Source: Granulicella aggregans (lineage in GTDB: Bacteria > Acidobacteriota > Terriglobia > Terriglobales > Acidobacteriaceae). From it: a stretch of DNA of 64,000 nt. Within the stretch, counting starts at the first letter, position 1. Each line of letters opens with the position of its first letter. This document shows, one piece after another, positions 16,731 to 25,829 of this stretch. The notes under the pieces were generated by a model that did no database searches, had not been told where the DNA came from, and saw nothing but the letters and a program-made list of their open reading frames with translations. The stretch covers positions 1-64,000 of the forward strand of contig NZ_JACHIP010000009.1 of NCBI RefSeq assembly GCF_014203275.1, read 5' to 3'. A program made the translations under genes and the position numbers.

Positions 16731-17651
16731 TCAGGCTTTCCAACGAGCCTGAACCCATTTCGCAATCTCTTGCCCGATCAGGTGAGGATTGTCCTCCTGC
16801 ACAAAGTGCTTGCCCGCACCAAGCGCCACCGACTCCGTATTCCGGAGCGTTCGGACATACCAAGCCGCCTTCTCCTCCGGAATCAATCCACCGGGGGAGG
16901 CCCAGAAGTAAAGCTTTGGCAATTCGTTAGCCATCAACCAGTCGTGATATCGTTCCGCTCGCGCATACACATCCGCCGGCTCATGGGCGATCGGGAGCTC
17001 ATTCGGAAACCGGTAGAGCGGCTCTCGATCCTCGACCTTCAGGAAAGGGGCACGATAATGATCCATCTCTACACTGCTCAGAGTGCGAGATACGCCGGCC
17101 TGAAGTATCTGCTCGATGAAAACGTTGTGCTCAATGAGCAACTCACGCCCTTTGAGCGGATGCCGGAAGGCCTGGAAGATCTCCCTGCCCTCCTGTGGGA
17201 AATCGTTCCAGGTCGGCACTGGCGCAATGAACTCCATCAATGCCAGCCCCGCGACCCGTTCCTCGTGCCGGCAAGCCCAGTCCAGTCCCAGCGCCGAACC
17301 CCAGTCATGCAGTACCAGCAAAATCTTGCCCGTCGTAACTACAGCGTCGAGGAATGCCTCCAGGTACCGCGCATGGTCGAAGAACCGATAGTCCGAACCC
17401 TTTAGTTTGCTCGAGTCACCCATCCCAATGAGGTCTGGAGCGAGGCAGCGCGCCTGCGGAGCCACATGCGGAATCACATTACGCCAAAGGTATGACGAGG
17501 TCGGATTGCCATGGAGAAACACCGCTGTCGTCGACCCGGATCCTCCCGTATCGATGTATGCCATCTCGCCATCAAGAACCTTGATTCGCTGCTTCTCAAA
17601 GCTGAACTCAGCGGAAAGCGCTTCTTTCTCATTCCCGTCCTGCATTTGCAT
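16731..17651 (-). CDS. dhaA: Haloalkane dehalogenase (subfamily II, DhaA-like)
   Basis: 306 residues. The canonical HLD-II order is complete: FLHGNPTSSYLWRNVIPHV (halide-binding Asn), LVLHDWGSALGLDWA (nucleophile Asp, halide-binding Trp), LALMEFIAPVPTW (catalytic Glu) and GAGKHFVQEDNPHLIG (catalytic His). These enzymes hydrolyse the carbon-halogen bond of haloalkanes to an alcohol plus halide, in the cytoplasm. An AAGGAAGG ribosome site lies at the end of the upstream TetR gene, and the two genes are only 3 bases apart, so they are co-transcribed and the TetR very likely controls them. Confidence 0.85.
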   Translation of the reverse strand: MQMQDGNEKEALSAEFSFEKQRIKVLDGEMAYIDTGGSGSTTAVFLHGNPTSSYLWRNVIPHVAPQARCLAPDLIGMGDSSKLKGSDYRFFDHARYLEAFLDAVVTTGKILLVLHDWGSALGLDWACRHEERVAGLALMEFIAPVPTWNDFPQEGREIFQAFRHPLKGRELLIEHNVFIEQILQAGVSRTLSSVEMDHYRAPFLKVEDREPLYRFPNELPIAHEPADVYARAERYHDWLMANELPKLYFWASPGGLIPEEKAAWYVRTLRNTESVALGAGKHFVQEDNPHLIGQEIAKWVQARWKA

Positions 17652-17654
17652 ACT

Positions 17655-18272
17655 TCACCTTCCTTTGGTTTTCACGCGCAATGATTCTAAGTAACCCGAA
17701 ACTGCGTTCAAGCGTGCGCGAATCACGTTCATCTTGCGCGAGCTCTTTGCCAGTCCGAAACATCCTTCGAGCGCTGAAACGATAAACATCGCCGTGGTCT
17801 CTGGATCGATATCTCGTTTTACCCGACCTTTGCTTTGCCCCAGCGCAAGTGCTGCCGCGAACCCGCGTTCCCACTCTTCGAAGAGTGCGTCGATGCGTTC
17901 CCGAAATCCTTCGTCGAGCGGAGACATCTCTTGGGCTAGGTTGTTGAGCGGGCATCCTAACTCGACCGAGTCCAAATCGCTCGTGTCATGAAAGACCTGT
18001 AGGACCCCCTGCATCGCCCCGATAGGGTCGCCTTCCATCATCACTGGCGAAAGCCATCTGTCCCGGATTAGCTTGGCGATTCTCTCATCGAAGACCGCAT
18101 ACCCAAGCGCCTGCTTGGAGCCGAAGTAGTGATACAGCGCACCCTTCGTCACCGACGCGGAATTCAGGATGCGGTCTAGGTTCGCACCTTGATATCCATG
18201 ACGATGGATCTCCCCAGCAGCTACATCGATTAGCAGGTCTCGGGTTTTTGATGAGGCAGTGCGGACTGGCAT
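17655..18272 (-). CDS. TetR-family repressor of the dehalogenase operon
   Basis: 205 residues from the ATG at 18272. The N-terminal HTH reads TRDLLIDVAAGEIHRHGY, then GANLDRILNSASVTKGALYH and YFGSKQALGYAV, a textbook TetR_N. The C-terminal ligand domain contains VELGCPLNNLAQEMSPLDEG, common in TetR_C of the AcrR/YxaF-like group. A longer frame to 18308 exists, but those bases form the -35 to -10 promoter, so the shorter start is preferred. It is first in the operon TetR, dhaA, hydrolase, DUF1330. Confidence 0.85.
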   Translation of the reverse strand: MPVRTASSKTRDLLIDVAAGEIHRHGYQGANLDRILNSASVTKGALYHYFGSKQALGYAVFDERIAKLIRDRWLSPVMMEGDPIGAMQGVLQVFHDTSDLDSVELGCPLNNLAQEMSPLDEGFRERIDALFEEWERGFAAALALGQSKGRVKRDIDPETTAMFIVSALEGCFGLAKSSRKMNVIRARLNAVSGYLESLRVKTKGR

Positions 18273-18308
18273 ACCAACCAGTATGTATGGACCGCGTGTA
18301 TTTGTCAA
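18270..18308 (-). promoter_or_regulatory. Promoter with overlapping TetR operator
   Basis: On the minus strand TTGACA (18308-18303) and CATACT (18285-18280) are 17 bases apart. A palindrome CATAC-6-GTATG covers 18270-18285, overlapping the -10 element and the start codon, so repressor binding would block the promoter. The transcript would begin at or only bases before the ATG and be nearly leaderless. Confidence 0.6.
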
Positions 18309-18620
18309 TGGTCCGCAGTGGGGGTTAGCTAGATGTCAACTATCAGGGCGATAGCGCCTACACGGCTCACTACATCAGACCATTAAAGATGACACTACCG
18401 ATCTCAGGCATGAGTTGCTAGAAAAGGCGCTTCGCGGAACTGACGCTTTGATACAGCGTGAAGCCGTCCGTTCTAAGAGAAAATTTGAGCTCTGCGGGGC
18501 GCCAGTGTCGAAACGGTGTTCCGGGGAGTTCGTATGTTTCTGAGTAACCGATCGCTGGGGCGAGCGTACCCTTCGATGCTCCGAGGTGATGCGATGGTCG
18601 CAGGCACGGCACAATAGTAC
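18309..18620. other. Intergenic region with an unidentified minus-strand frame
   Basis: A 64-codon minus-strand frame at 18418-18612 contains ELPGTPFRHWRPAELKFSLR and looks protein-like at its end, but I cannot name it. It may be the tail of a lost gene. Otherwise nothing is seen. Confidence 0.25.
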
Positions 18621-19287
18621 GCGCGATGGATTGAGGCTCTATTTCTCATTTCGATCCTCGCAGGCGGGTGGGACGAGTCCTACGTGCCCGATAAGTTGAT
18701 CCTCGCGAACGACCTGGCAGGAACGGCCCACCAGATGGCTAATTCGGCGGGGCTCTTTCGGTCCAGCTTCGCCGCTTACCTGATTGAAGTCGCCTGTGAC
18801 ATTACGCTCAACGTGCTGCACAATGCGCTGCTTCGCCCTGTGAGTCGCATCTTCATTGCTTGCAATGTGTTTCGAGCTAATGCGAACCCCGATCTTTGCC
18901 ACCGGAGAGTTGCTTTACTTTGCCGCCGCGCTACCGGCCATCGATGCCGATGTGGCCCGCGTGATCTCGTTGGAGGCTAAGGCAACGATCACGTATCTCT
19001 GCATCACTATCTATGGATACGGTTTCGGCATCTTCGCGATGTTCTATGGCATTGCAGCTGCAGTGCGAGGGTACCTGATCTGGCGTTCCGGGTATTGCCG
19101 CATGCGTTTGGCGCCATTGGCATGCTTGATAGAAATCGCAGGCGAATCGATTGCATCACTTGGGCCGGTGCTGGGCTACCAGTTTGAAAGTGCGTTCAAG
19201 GCGGCTTTCAAGTGGCAACGGGGTAGTTCTCCGCGCGATTACGTACGCGCCCGCCGGCTAGAGTCGCAGGCTCGCCCGGTCTATTGA
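18621..19287 (+). pseudogene. DUF4386 membrane protein remnant fused to an AraC-type HTH tail
   Basis: The first part has the DUF4386 pattern: AGGWDESYVPDKLILANDLA, LFRSSFAAYLIEVACDITLN and LLRPVSR. A frameshift near 18855-18890 moves the reading to another frame: FATGELLYFAAALPAIDADV, ITIYGYGFGIFAMFYGIAA and RGYLIWRSGY. After about 19140 the same frame turns into the last helix of an AraC/XylS regulator: GYQFESAFKAAFKWQRG then SSPRDYVRARR. The two proteins are unrelated, so this is a deletion fusion of two broken genes. No product is expected to work. Confidence 0.6.
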
Positions 19288-19474
19288 GGGCTCACTACAC
19301 CAAACGTAGAAACGGACGCTAACGATTTGAGGCAGAGCGCGCCAACTGGTGATGACGGCGTGTCTGAGGAACAACGTATAGGGTCGCTTCATCAAGGCCA
19401 TTCGGTATCTCCGGCCCACAGTTTGGTTTGTTAATAAATTATGTGCAAGGCGTTACCTTTCTAACTAGCTCACT

Positions 19475-20782
19475 TTACTGACTCGCAATCTTAATCCAGC
19501 TGTCCAAGCTGGTATTGGGCGTTGCCGCGACGGTCGTGCCAGAGGGGACGGCAATATCAAGCTTGACGAAGTACGGTCGCCGGTGCGACCCGTCATAGTC
19601 TGTCGACGAACCTGAGGCGAGCGGATGGTCGTTCGGATCATAGCCGGCAAAGAACATGTAATAGTTGCCACTCGAATCCAGGAGGACAGAGGGCACGCCG
19701 GGGGCGAGAACCTGTGTCTCATAGTTGGGGTAGCTGTTGATTTGATTTTGCAGAAGGTAGTAGCCTTCCGAATGATTGCCCTGGCTAAAGAGTCCGCTCG
19801 TATCCTGAAACTCGGCTTTTTGGTACTGTCCGCCGTTGGCCGGCAGGAAGGTGTCCGACCAAGCCAGGCCAGCCTTGTAGTTCGGCTCTTGAAAGTTGCC
19901 GGTTGAGTATGCCAGCACGTACTTACCGTTTATAAGGGTGATGTTACCCGTCTCCACCAGCTTGAATGTGGAGGTATGGAAGTCGAAGAAGTCTTCGGAG
20001 TTGAAGCCTCCGTTCGCGGTCTCCGGCGCAATCAGTGTCTGCGGCGGTGTGGAGCTGACCTGCGTGGCCGAGATCATCCCCTGCGCGACCACGCCGTCGT
20101 TCAACGGGCTCGTAGTTAGCGCCTCACTGTAAAGCAGGTAAAGGCTACCGCCATCTTCAAAGTATTTGCCGTCATAGTTCGCTTTCTGGGTCGTAGAGAG
20201 AGAGCCAATCAGCAGCGTATCCACCGTCCATGCAGTCGGCACAGGCGACCCTGTGTTCGTTGGCGTGGTGTGTGCAATCACGCTCCAGGTCGGATCCGCA
20301 GTCTGGCTGGGGTTGGTCAGCATAACCGTGGTCGCCATCTGCCAGTTCCCGTTGTTGTCTTGATAACTATTGTTGTTGCCGATAGAGACGAAGGTGGACC
20401 CGACGGCTGCGGCCTGCTTAGCGAAGGCGGAGGTGCTAATGGTGTAGGAGGAGACGAAGAAGCAGCCTGCCGAGACGGGCTCCGTGCAGCTCATCAGCTT
20501 CTTATCACTGCTGGAGAAGACCAGCGCCCCTGTGGTGCCAGGGCCGTAGTGGATCGGCAGGGGATCGGGGAAGTAACCCGAGGTGTTGACCACGACCTGC
20601 GTCGCCGGCTGGATACCGACTGGCCAGGTACTCGTAACCGGGTTAGGCGGAGCTACGGCATTTGACGCGCTGCCGCACCCGAGTGCAATCCCAGAAACTA
20701 GGAATGACACAGTAGCTGCCGCCAGACGGCGGGAACAGGCGGTCATACGAAAAGCAATACAGGAAGATAAATCAAACTTCAA
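19475..20782 (-). CDS. Secreted GH43-like beta-propeller glycosidase
   Basis: 435 residues from a TTG with the ribosome site AAGGAGAA about 6 bases upstream; this fits better than the longer start at 20839. The N-terminus is a signal sequence ending SGIALGCGSAS, which may be a lipobox, so the protein could be a lipoprotein. The body is beta-rich with five-bladed-propeller traits seen in GH43/GH117-type enzymes: KYFEDGGSLYLLYSE, NGKYVLAYSTGNF, GLAWSDTF and SGNYYMFFAGYDP. Enzyme specificity cannot be read. It is last in the sulfatase, FGE, GH5 gene set, 122 bases after GH5. Confidence 0.6.
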   Translation of the reverse strand: MKFDLSSCIAFRMTACSRRLAAATVSFLVSGIALGCGSASNAVAPPNPVTSTWPVGIQPATQVVVNTSGYFPDPLPIHYGPGTTGALVFSSSDKKLMSCTEPVSAGCFFVSSYTISTSAFAKQAAAVGSTFVSIGNNNSYQDNNGNWQMATTVMLTNPSQTADPTWSVIAHTTPTNTGSPVPTAWTVDTLLIGSLSTTQKANYDGKYFEDGGSLYLLYSEALTTSPLNDGVVAQGMISATQVSSTPPQTLIAPETANGGFNSEDFFDFHTSTFKLVETGNITLINGKYVLAYSTGNFQEPNYKAGLAWSDTFLPANGGQYQKAEFQDTSGLFSQGNHSEGYYLLQNQINSYPNYETQVLAPGVPSVLLDSSGNYYMFFAGYDPNDHPLASGSSTDYDGSHRRPYFVKLDIAVPSGTTVAATPNTSLDSWIKIASQ

Positions 20783-20904
20783 CGTGTTCTCCTTGTTCGA
20801 TAAGAACCCACACTGTGTGGATTCGTTGTCGCGTGTCATCCTCCGTTGTCGAGTGAGTTACTCTGACACGACGAGAGCGATCGTTTGCGTTGGACTCGTT
20901 TAAG

Positions 20905-22047
20905 CTACTGAAGCTTCGACGGAACCGCCCCCGTCTTGTACCAAGACTGAATCAGCATTCCAGGACCGAAGCTGGTTGCACCGCAGGCGATGCCGTTTGC
21001 AAGGGTAGTCGGCGTCCCGTTGTAGTCACTTACAATCCCTCCATAGGTTGGCAGGCCAAAGTCGTAAGTGACTGCGACCAACCCTATGTGCAAAGACTGT
21101 ATGTACTGCAGCAGCTGAAGGCCGGCGGTTGGCGTGTTGGCATCGCAATAGTAGGTCGTCGCTGTCGTCCACTCCCCAATGATGACGGGAGCGGTTGCGG
21201 CCAGGTTGCCGAACTTTTTTGCCCATGTGCTCTGCATCTGGTTCGCGGCACTATGGAAGTAGGGGTGAGACGAATAGAAAACCTGGTTCAGCGGGTCGGT
21301 CAACGGCACGACGCCGTTCAAGCTTTCCGCAAACCTTAAGCCATCGGCAAGCAGGGTGTTAGTAGCGCCTGTACTGCGGATCGTTTTCACGACGACGTTC
21401 ATAGCGAATGTCCATTGTTGCCAATTGGCGGCATTCGGCGCAGGCTGTGGTTCATTGAACATCTCGTAGATGATGCCGTTGTCTCCGTTGAGCATCGGCG
21501 CGAGATTTCGCCAGACACGATTTGTGGCGGCGTTCGGCAAAGGCGTCGGGGAAGTCTCTCCGCTCTGCGACTCGTCCTGGATGGAGACGATGACGTTGAG
21601 CCCAAGCGAGCGCGCGGCCTTCACCGCGCCGACCGCCGTTTGCACGAAGGCAGAATCGTAACGAGGATTCTGAGGGTCGGCTCCCGGTTGCGAGATCTGG
21701 AAGCGAATGCTGTCGGCGCCCCAGCCCTTAATTGCCGCCAGCTCAGCAGTGCTGTAGTGGGCGTATGCCGCGGTAAACGGAGGCCTCTGTGCGCTTGGAG
21801 GAGCGACGAAGGCGACGAGCTGCACGGCATGGGGAACCCAAAGAGCCCCATCCCGCAGCAATCGATTGCCCGAGATGCTGACGATGCCTGCGGGTTGCGT
21901 CGCCGGCGCAGAGGGCGCTCCCGACGGCGCACCACTGGTGCTGCAGCTGGCCAGAGAAACGCCTAACCCGCAAACCCCGAGTGCTAGAAGGAAAATGGAT
22001 GCCGCTAGGATTGGCCTAAGGCTTGTCACATTCCGGAATTTCAACAT
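20905..22047 (-). CDS. Secreted GH5-type glycoside hydrolase (cellulase-like), probable lipoprotein
   Basis: 380 residues. A lipoprotein-type signal (LGVSLASCSTSG, lipobox LASC) is followed by an alanine/proline linker and a (beta/alpha)8 GH5 domain. The acid/base Glu is in GIIYEMFNEPQP (NEP motif), the nucleophile Glu is in APVIIGEWTTAT, and YSSHPYFH and SIRFQISQPG mark other barrel strands. GH5 enzymes cleave beta-1,4 glucans, mannans and related chains; which one is unknown. It lies in the sulfatase operon, 130 bases after the FGE gene, so a sulfated or marine/plant glycan is possible. Confidence 0.75.
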   Translation of the reverse strand: MLKFRNVTSLRPILAASIFLLALGVCGLGVSLASCSTSGAPSGAPSAPATQPAGIVSISGNRLLRDGALWVPHAVQLVAFVAPPSAQRPPFTAAYAHYSTAELAAIKGWGADSIRFQISQPGADPQNPRYDSAFVQTAVGAVKAARSLGLNVIVSIQDESQSGETSPTPLPNAATNRVWRNLAPMLNGDNGIIYEMFNEPQPAPNAANWQQWTFAMNVVVKTIRSTGATNTLLADGLRFAESLNGVVPLTDPLNQVFYSSHPYFHSAANQMQSTWAKKFGNLAATAPVIIGEWTTATTYYCDANTPTAGLQLLQYIQSLHIGLVAVTYDFGLPTYGGIVSDYNGTPTTLANGIACGATSFGPGMLIQSWYKTGAVPSKLQ

Positions 22048-22177
22048 GATCTATTCATCTCCTTGCGGTTTCAGCAGCATTCGATGATCAGGTGTCGCGT
22101 TCCTGGATTCATCCACGATGAACGCTGACATAGAACGATGAAAGATTTGACCCGTTTATCGATCCGTCCAGGAATCA

Positions 22178-23122
22178 TTAGCTGGAAGCACAGCGGAATC
22201 CGATATTGGAGGCGCTGCTCTGGGGCGTATTCGACGATCGTGCTGCGACGCGATAACGATTGCAGTACGACGCGTGACAAAGGAAGGATCCACCCTTCAG
22301 AACACGGCTAGCTCCTGTGCGCGGACCCTTGGGGTTGACCTTGTCCAGCAGAAAAGTACGGTCGGTCCCGAACCAATCGGCGCACCACTCCCAGGTGTTG
22401 CCTGTCATGGAGTACAGCCCAAAGCTGTTTGCCGGAAAAGCCTGGACAGGGCAGGTGCCCGCATAGCCATCCGCGGCTTCGTCGTGCGTGGGAAACTGCC
22501 CCTGCCAGATGTTGCAGAGATGCCGACCGTCGGGCTCCAGATCGTCGCCCCAGGGATAAAGTTTCTGTTTCAAACCGCCGCGTGCCGCGTACTCCCACTC
22601 GGCCTCTGTCGGCAGCCGCTGGCCGGACCAGTGACAAAAGGCGAGCGCGTCGTTCCAGCTGACATGAACCACGGGGTGGCCGCCGCGCCCGATCAGCGAT
22701 GAGCCTATTCCTTCCGGTGCATGCCAGCAGGCATGCGCAACGCTGCACCACCACGGCGCCCCCAGAACCGTTGGCTGCGCACCTTGCAGTTCCGGAGTGA
22801 GGTGTGCGCGGACAACAAACGAGGATCCCAACGTTTCCGCATCGGTCAGGTAGCCTGTTGCGCGGACGAAGATAGCGAAGAGCTCATTCGTGACAGGTAT
22901 ACGGCCCATGTGAAAAGGCGACAGCGTCACCGGACGTACTGGCCCCTCGCCATCATTAGGAAAGGTGCTGTCATCAGTTCCCATAAGAAATGTGCCTCCT
23001 GCGAGGGGAACCGAGAGTCCCATCATGGCGGCGCATGGCTCTCGAGCGGTTATAGGTTGCCCTCGCATGGATCTTCCACCGGCCATCTGGGGTGTGCAAC
23101 AGCTGTCGCGTTCCGTCTTCAT
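22178..23122 (-). CDS. Formylglycine-generating enzyme (sulfatase maturase)
   Basis: 314 residues from the ATG at 23122, chosen for the GAGG site 8 bases upstream and because it avoids overlap with the sulfatase stop. FGE landmarks are complete: VPLAGGTFLMGTDD, PVHxVxLSPF-like VRPVTLSPFHMGRIPVTNE, VVHVSWNDALAFCHWSGQRL, PTEAEWEYAARGG, LYPWGDDL, SMTGNTWEWCADWFGTDRTF and the paired cysteines in SFLCHASYCNRYRVAARS. FGE is a copper-dependent oxidase that converts the sulfatase CxPxR cysteine to formylglycine. It sits 47 bases downstream of a sulfatase with exactly that motif, a clear functional pair. Confidence 0.88.
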   Translation of the reverse strand: MKTERDSCCTPQMAGGRSMRGQPITAREPCAAMMGLSVPLAGGTFLMGTDDSTFPNDGEGPVRPVTLSPFHMGRIPVTNELFAIFVRATGYLTDAETLGSSFVVRAHLTPELQGAQPTVLGAPWWCSVAHACWHAPEGIGSSLIGRGGHPVVHVSWNDALAFCHWSGQRLPTEAEWEYAARGGLKQKLYPWGDDLEPDGRHLCNIWQGQFPTHDEAADGYAGTCPVQAFPANSFGLYSMTGNTWEWCADWFGTDRTFLLDKVNPKGPRTGASRVLKGGSFLCHASYCNRYRVAARSSNTPQSSASNIGFRCASS

Positions 23123-23169
23123 CGTTGTTACCTCGATCTCATACAATGCCATCCACCGAACTGCGCGAG

Positions 23170-24651
23170 TTAAGCCGGAAATGTCGAGGTCCTGCTTAGA
23201 GCGAGAACGTAAGGAAACGGATCGTTCATCTCGCGTAGCCATTCCAATATCTTTGCGTCCAGTTCCTTCATCAGCTCCTGCTGTTCGTTGTCGTTCACCA
23301 GGTTCTGCATCTGGTACGGGTCCTTCACGTTATCGTATAAGCACCATCGCCCTGTCTCCATTACGGCATAGGTATGCGTCATTGTCCTTACGCCGCGATA
23401 GCTGGGTTGGTTGACGAGCATCAGAGTTCCCTTGCCATCCTCGGTGCTTTCGTCCTCGGGCTCCTCTATGCCGCTGACGTGTTGCGCCGGGACCTGATTC
23501 ATCAGGAACACAAGCGTAGGTGTTGCCCGCGGGGCCTGTCCAAGCATCACGCCAGACAAGTCGCGTCCTCCACGTCCGGCCGGGACCGGGATGGCCGTCA
23601 ATCCACAGAGAGTCGGATAGATGTCGATGGCCGCGAACAGCACACTGGATTTGCCGCTCTTCTGCCCTGGTATCCGCACATAGAAAGGAACCCGGCAGGA
23701 TTCTTCAAAAGGGACCTGCTTTGCCATGCGTCCTTGCGATCCCATCATCTCGCCATGGTCGGAGGTGTAGATGACGATTGTGTTCTCGGACTGCCCGCTT
23801 TCTTCTAGCGCCTCCAGCAGGCGCGCGAACTCAAGGTCGACGCCTGTAATGCCACCGTAGTACCCTTGCTCGGCCTCGCGTAATCCATCCTGCGAAGCTA
23901 GGAATCGCGCCGGACCCTTCACGGGTTGCCCAGCCGCCGCGAGCCGCACGTTAGGCCGGAACTTCAATCCATCTTTCGGATAGCGACCTGCGTCCTCTGC
24001 GGGTGGATTAAAGGGTGGATGCGGCGGATTCCACGAGACCATCAGAAACCAAGGCCGATTTGCCGGTTGTTTCTGCAGGAACGCTACCGCTTGATCGGTC
24101 ATCAACGTGCAATTCCAGCCCTCTGGCTGAATCTTGTCGCCAGTCACTTGGTCATAGGTCCAGGACTTATAGTGGGCGTTCGTGTTGTTCCACACATGCC
24201 AGTCTTCGAATCCCAGACGCTGTGGGCCGGGTGGAATGAAGGTCTGCGACTTACCGGAGAGATGCCATTTGCCGACGTAGCCGGTGTAGTAGCCAGCCTG
24301 GCGGAAGGTATCGCCGAGCGAGATCTCCCTTGCGCTTAACGGAACCTCGTTCTGAATGAGCCCTGTCTGCTGCGGCCAACGCCCGCTCATCAGGATGCCG
24401 CGATAGGGCGTGCACAGCGGATAATTCGAGATGCAGTTGTCCATCGAAAAATTCTGCCGGCGAAAGGCATCCAGGTTGGGCGCGATGGTCTGGCTATAGG
24501 GCTCGCCAGGCATCGATACGGCACGGTGCTGGTCGCTGAAGACATAGAGCAGATTGGGCCGCTGTTTTTTAGAGGGGGTCTGCGCCTCCGCAGTGATAGA
24601 AGTTGCAACCGTGGCTGCAAGTCCCTGGAGTAAGAAGTCCCTACGATCCAT
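23170..24651 (-). CDS. Arylsulfatase-type sulfatase with Cys-type active site
   Basis: 493 residues. The N-terminus MDRRDFLLQGLAATVAT is Tat-like (RRDFL), so export folded is likely. Metal and active-site motifs: NLLYVFSDQHRA (Asp pair), SNYPLCTPYRGILMSGRWP (CTPYR, Cys converted to formylglycine), GYVGKWHLSG (Lys, His), TIVIYTSDHGEMMG (metal Asp-His) and the far GRxAKQVPFEES-like Lys segment. The family hydrolyses sulfate esters of sugars or aryl compounds. It is the first gene of a set with its maturase and two glycosidases. Confidence 0.88.
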   Translation of the reverse strand: MDRRDFLLQGLAATVATSITAEAQTPSKKQRPNLLYVFSDQHRAVSMPGEPYSQTIAPNLDAFRRQNFSMDNCISNYPLCTPYRGILMSGRWPQQTGLIQNEVPLSAREISLGDTFRQAGYYTGYVGKWHLSGKSQTFIPPGPQRLGFEDWHVWNNTNAHYKSWTYDQVTGDKIQPEGWNCTLMTDQAVAFLQKQPANRPWFLMVSWNPPHPPFNPPAEDAGRYPKDGLKFRPNVRLAAAGQPVKGPARFLASQDGLREAEQGYYGGITGVDLEFARLLEALEESGQSENTIVIYTSDHGEMMGSQGRMAKQVPFEESCRVPFYVRIPGQKSGKSSVLFAAIDIYPTLCGLTAIPVPAGRGGRDLSGVMLGQAPRATPTLVFLMNQVPAQHVSGIEEPEDESTEDGKGTLMLVNQPSYRGVRTMTHTYAVMETGRWCLYDNVKDPYQMQNLVNDNEQQELMKELDAKILEWLREMNDPFPYVLALSRTSTFPA

Positions 24652-24931
24652 CGCAAATCTCCTGTTTCAGCATGAAGCCTTGATCTGTGAGTCTCTCAGA
24701 CTCAGATAATCTGGGAGGGGCAAACGTCATAGCACCGAATTGCAAGACAGGCGTGATCATTGTCGTGCCTGACCAAGCGGAACGTACAAGAGGCTATGAT
24801 CTCTCTCAGTTTGGAGCACACGAGTGGACTGGCCGGAGGGCAGATCGCGCAGCAGTTCACGCAAGACCATCCAGGTCAGCGACATCTTTCCCATTAAGTC
24901 GGAGCCTGTTAGCGTTCTCACATCGTGGATC

Positions 24932-25357
24932 TTAGTTGTTTGCGGGAGCGGCACCCTGCTGTTGCTTCGCTGTCTTGTGGCTCTGCTTCATCTGCTCATA
25001 CTGCTGCCTCTGTGTGTCAGTCAGAATCGCTTCGACCTTTGCATCACTGTCCTGCCGGATGCTGCGAACCTTGGCACGTTTGTCCTTCGGAGCCAACGTT
25101 GTGTCAGATTGTGCGCCCTGCACCTGTTGTTGCCGGTCTGCAAGAATTGGCTCGATCTTTGATTCCTGGTCAGGCGTCAGACCGAGCCTCTTGGCTATCT
25201 TCCTGGCCTCGCGCTGAGGATTTGCGGCGTGCTGTGCCGGGACCAGCGAAGACTGATTAGTCGTCGCAGCGGGCTGCTGCTGTGCGAATAGCGACGAAGC
25301 GGAAAGACCGGTGAAGAGAACGGCGCTGAAAGCGAATGCGGGCGAGTGAATACGCAT
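24932..25357 (-). CDS. Spy/CpxP-like small periplasmic protein
   Basis: 141 residues: signal peptide (MRIHSPAFAFSAVLFTGLSA, cleavage near LFAQQQ), a Gln/Ala-rich linker, then a helical core with two LTxxQ-type repeats: AKRLGLTPDQESKIEPILAD and EAILTDTQRQQYEQMKQSHK. LTxxQ repeats are characteristic of Spy/CpxP periplasmic chaperones. The Gln/Ala-rich tail is low complexity. Envelope-stress chaperone is inferred, not shown. Confidence 0.65.
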   Translation of the reverse strand: MRIHSPAFAFSAVLFTGLSASSLFAQQQPAATTNQSSLVPAQHAANPQREARKIAKRLGLTPDQESKIEPILADRQQQVQGAQSDTTLAPKDKRAKVRSIRQDSDAKVEAILTDTQRQQYEQMKQSHKTAKQQQGAAPANN

Positions 25358-25472
25358 GAGAATAGCTCCTGAAGTTTGCTGCTGCTTGTTTCTGTCAGAT
25401 TGTTAGAACTGCGGTCACACTCACTGGTTCCTGTGAGATCGTCATCCGATCGCAACTCTGGCGGGAGATGGT

Positions 25473-25829
25473 CTACTTGGGGGCAACACCAGGATCTGTC
25501 GTGCTGTTGTGGTTGCGATCGTAGATGCCCCTGGAGGTTCTATCTTGCTGGCGAGCTAGTTTGTGGCGGTCTGCAGAGGTAAGGTGACCGTTGTCGCGCG
25601 ACCGCATGCGGGCATCCCGGCTGTTGATTCGTGCTTGATTGGCATCCGCCTTTGCGGCGCCACCCGGAGTGATCTGGCCGTCGGCTACACCTTTGTTAAT
25701 ACGGGCTTGCTGGTTCGCTGACCGCTGATTGATCGTGTGGCGCTGCTGAGGGGATGTTTGTTGCGCGAAAGCACCTGTTAACGGAACGAGGAGGAGCGAG
25801 GTTGCGAGTGCGAGTGTTCTTACGTTCAT
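25473..25829 (-). CDS. Small periplasmic repeat protein
   Basis: 118 residues with a clear signal peptide (MNVRTLALATSLLLVPLTGA, FAQQ). The mature part is made of short repeats around QARINKGVADGQITPGGAAK and DARMRSRDNGHLTSADRHKL, that is N-x-QxRI...G.(I/L)T.......L. Such proteins are common in Acidobacteria and Proteobacteria with no known function. It sits 115 bases upstream of the Spy-like gene and may be co-transcribed with it. Confidence 0.6.
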   Translation of the reverse strand: MNVRTLALATSLLLVPLTGAFAQQTSPQQRHTINQRSANQQARINKGVADGQITPGGAAKADANQARINSRDARMRSRDNGHLTSADRHKLARQQDRTSRGIYDRNHNSTTDPGVAPK

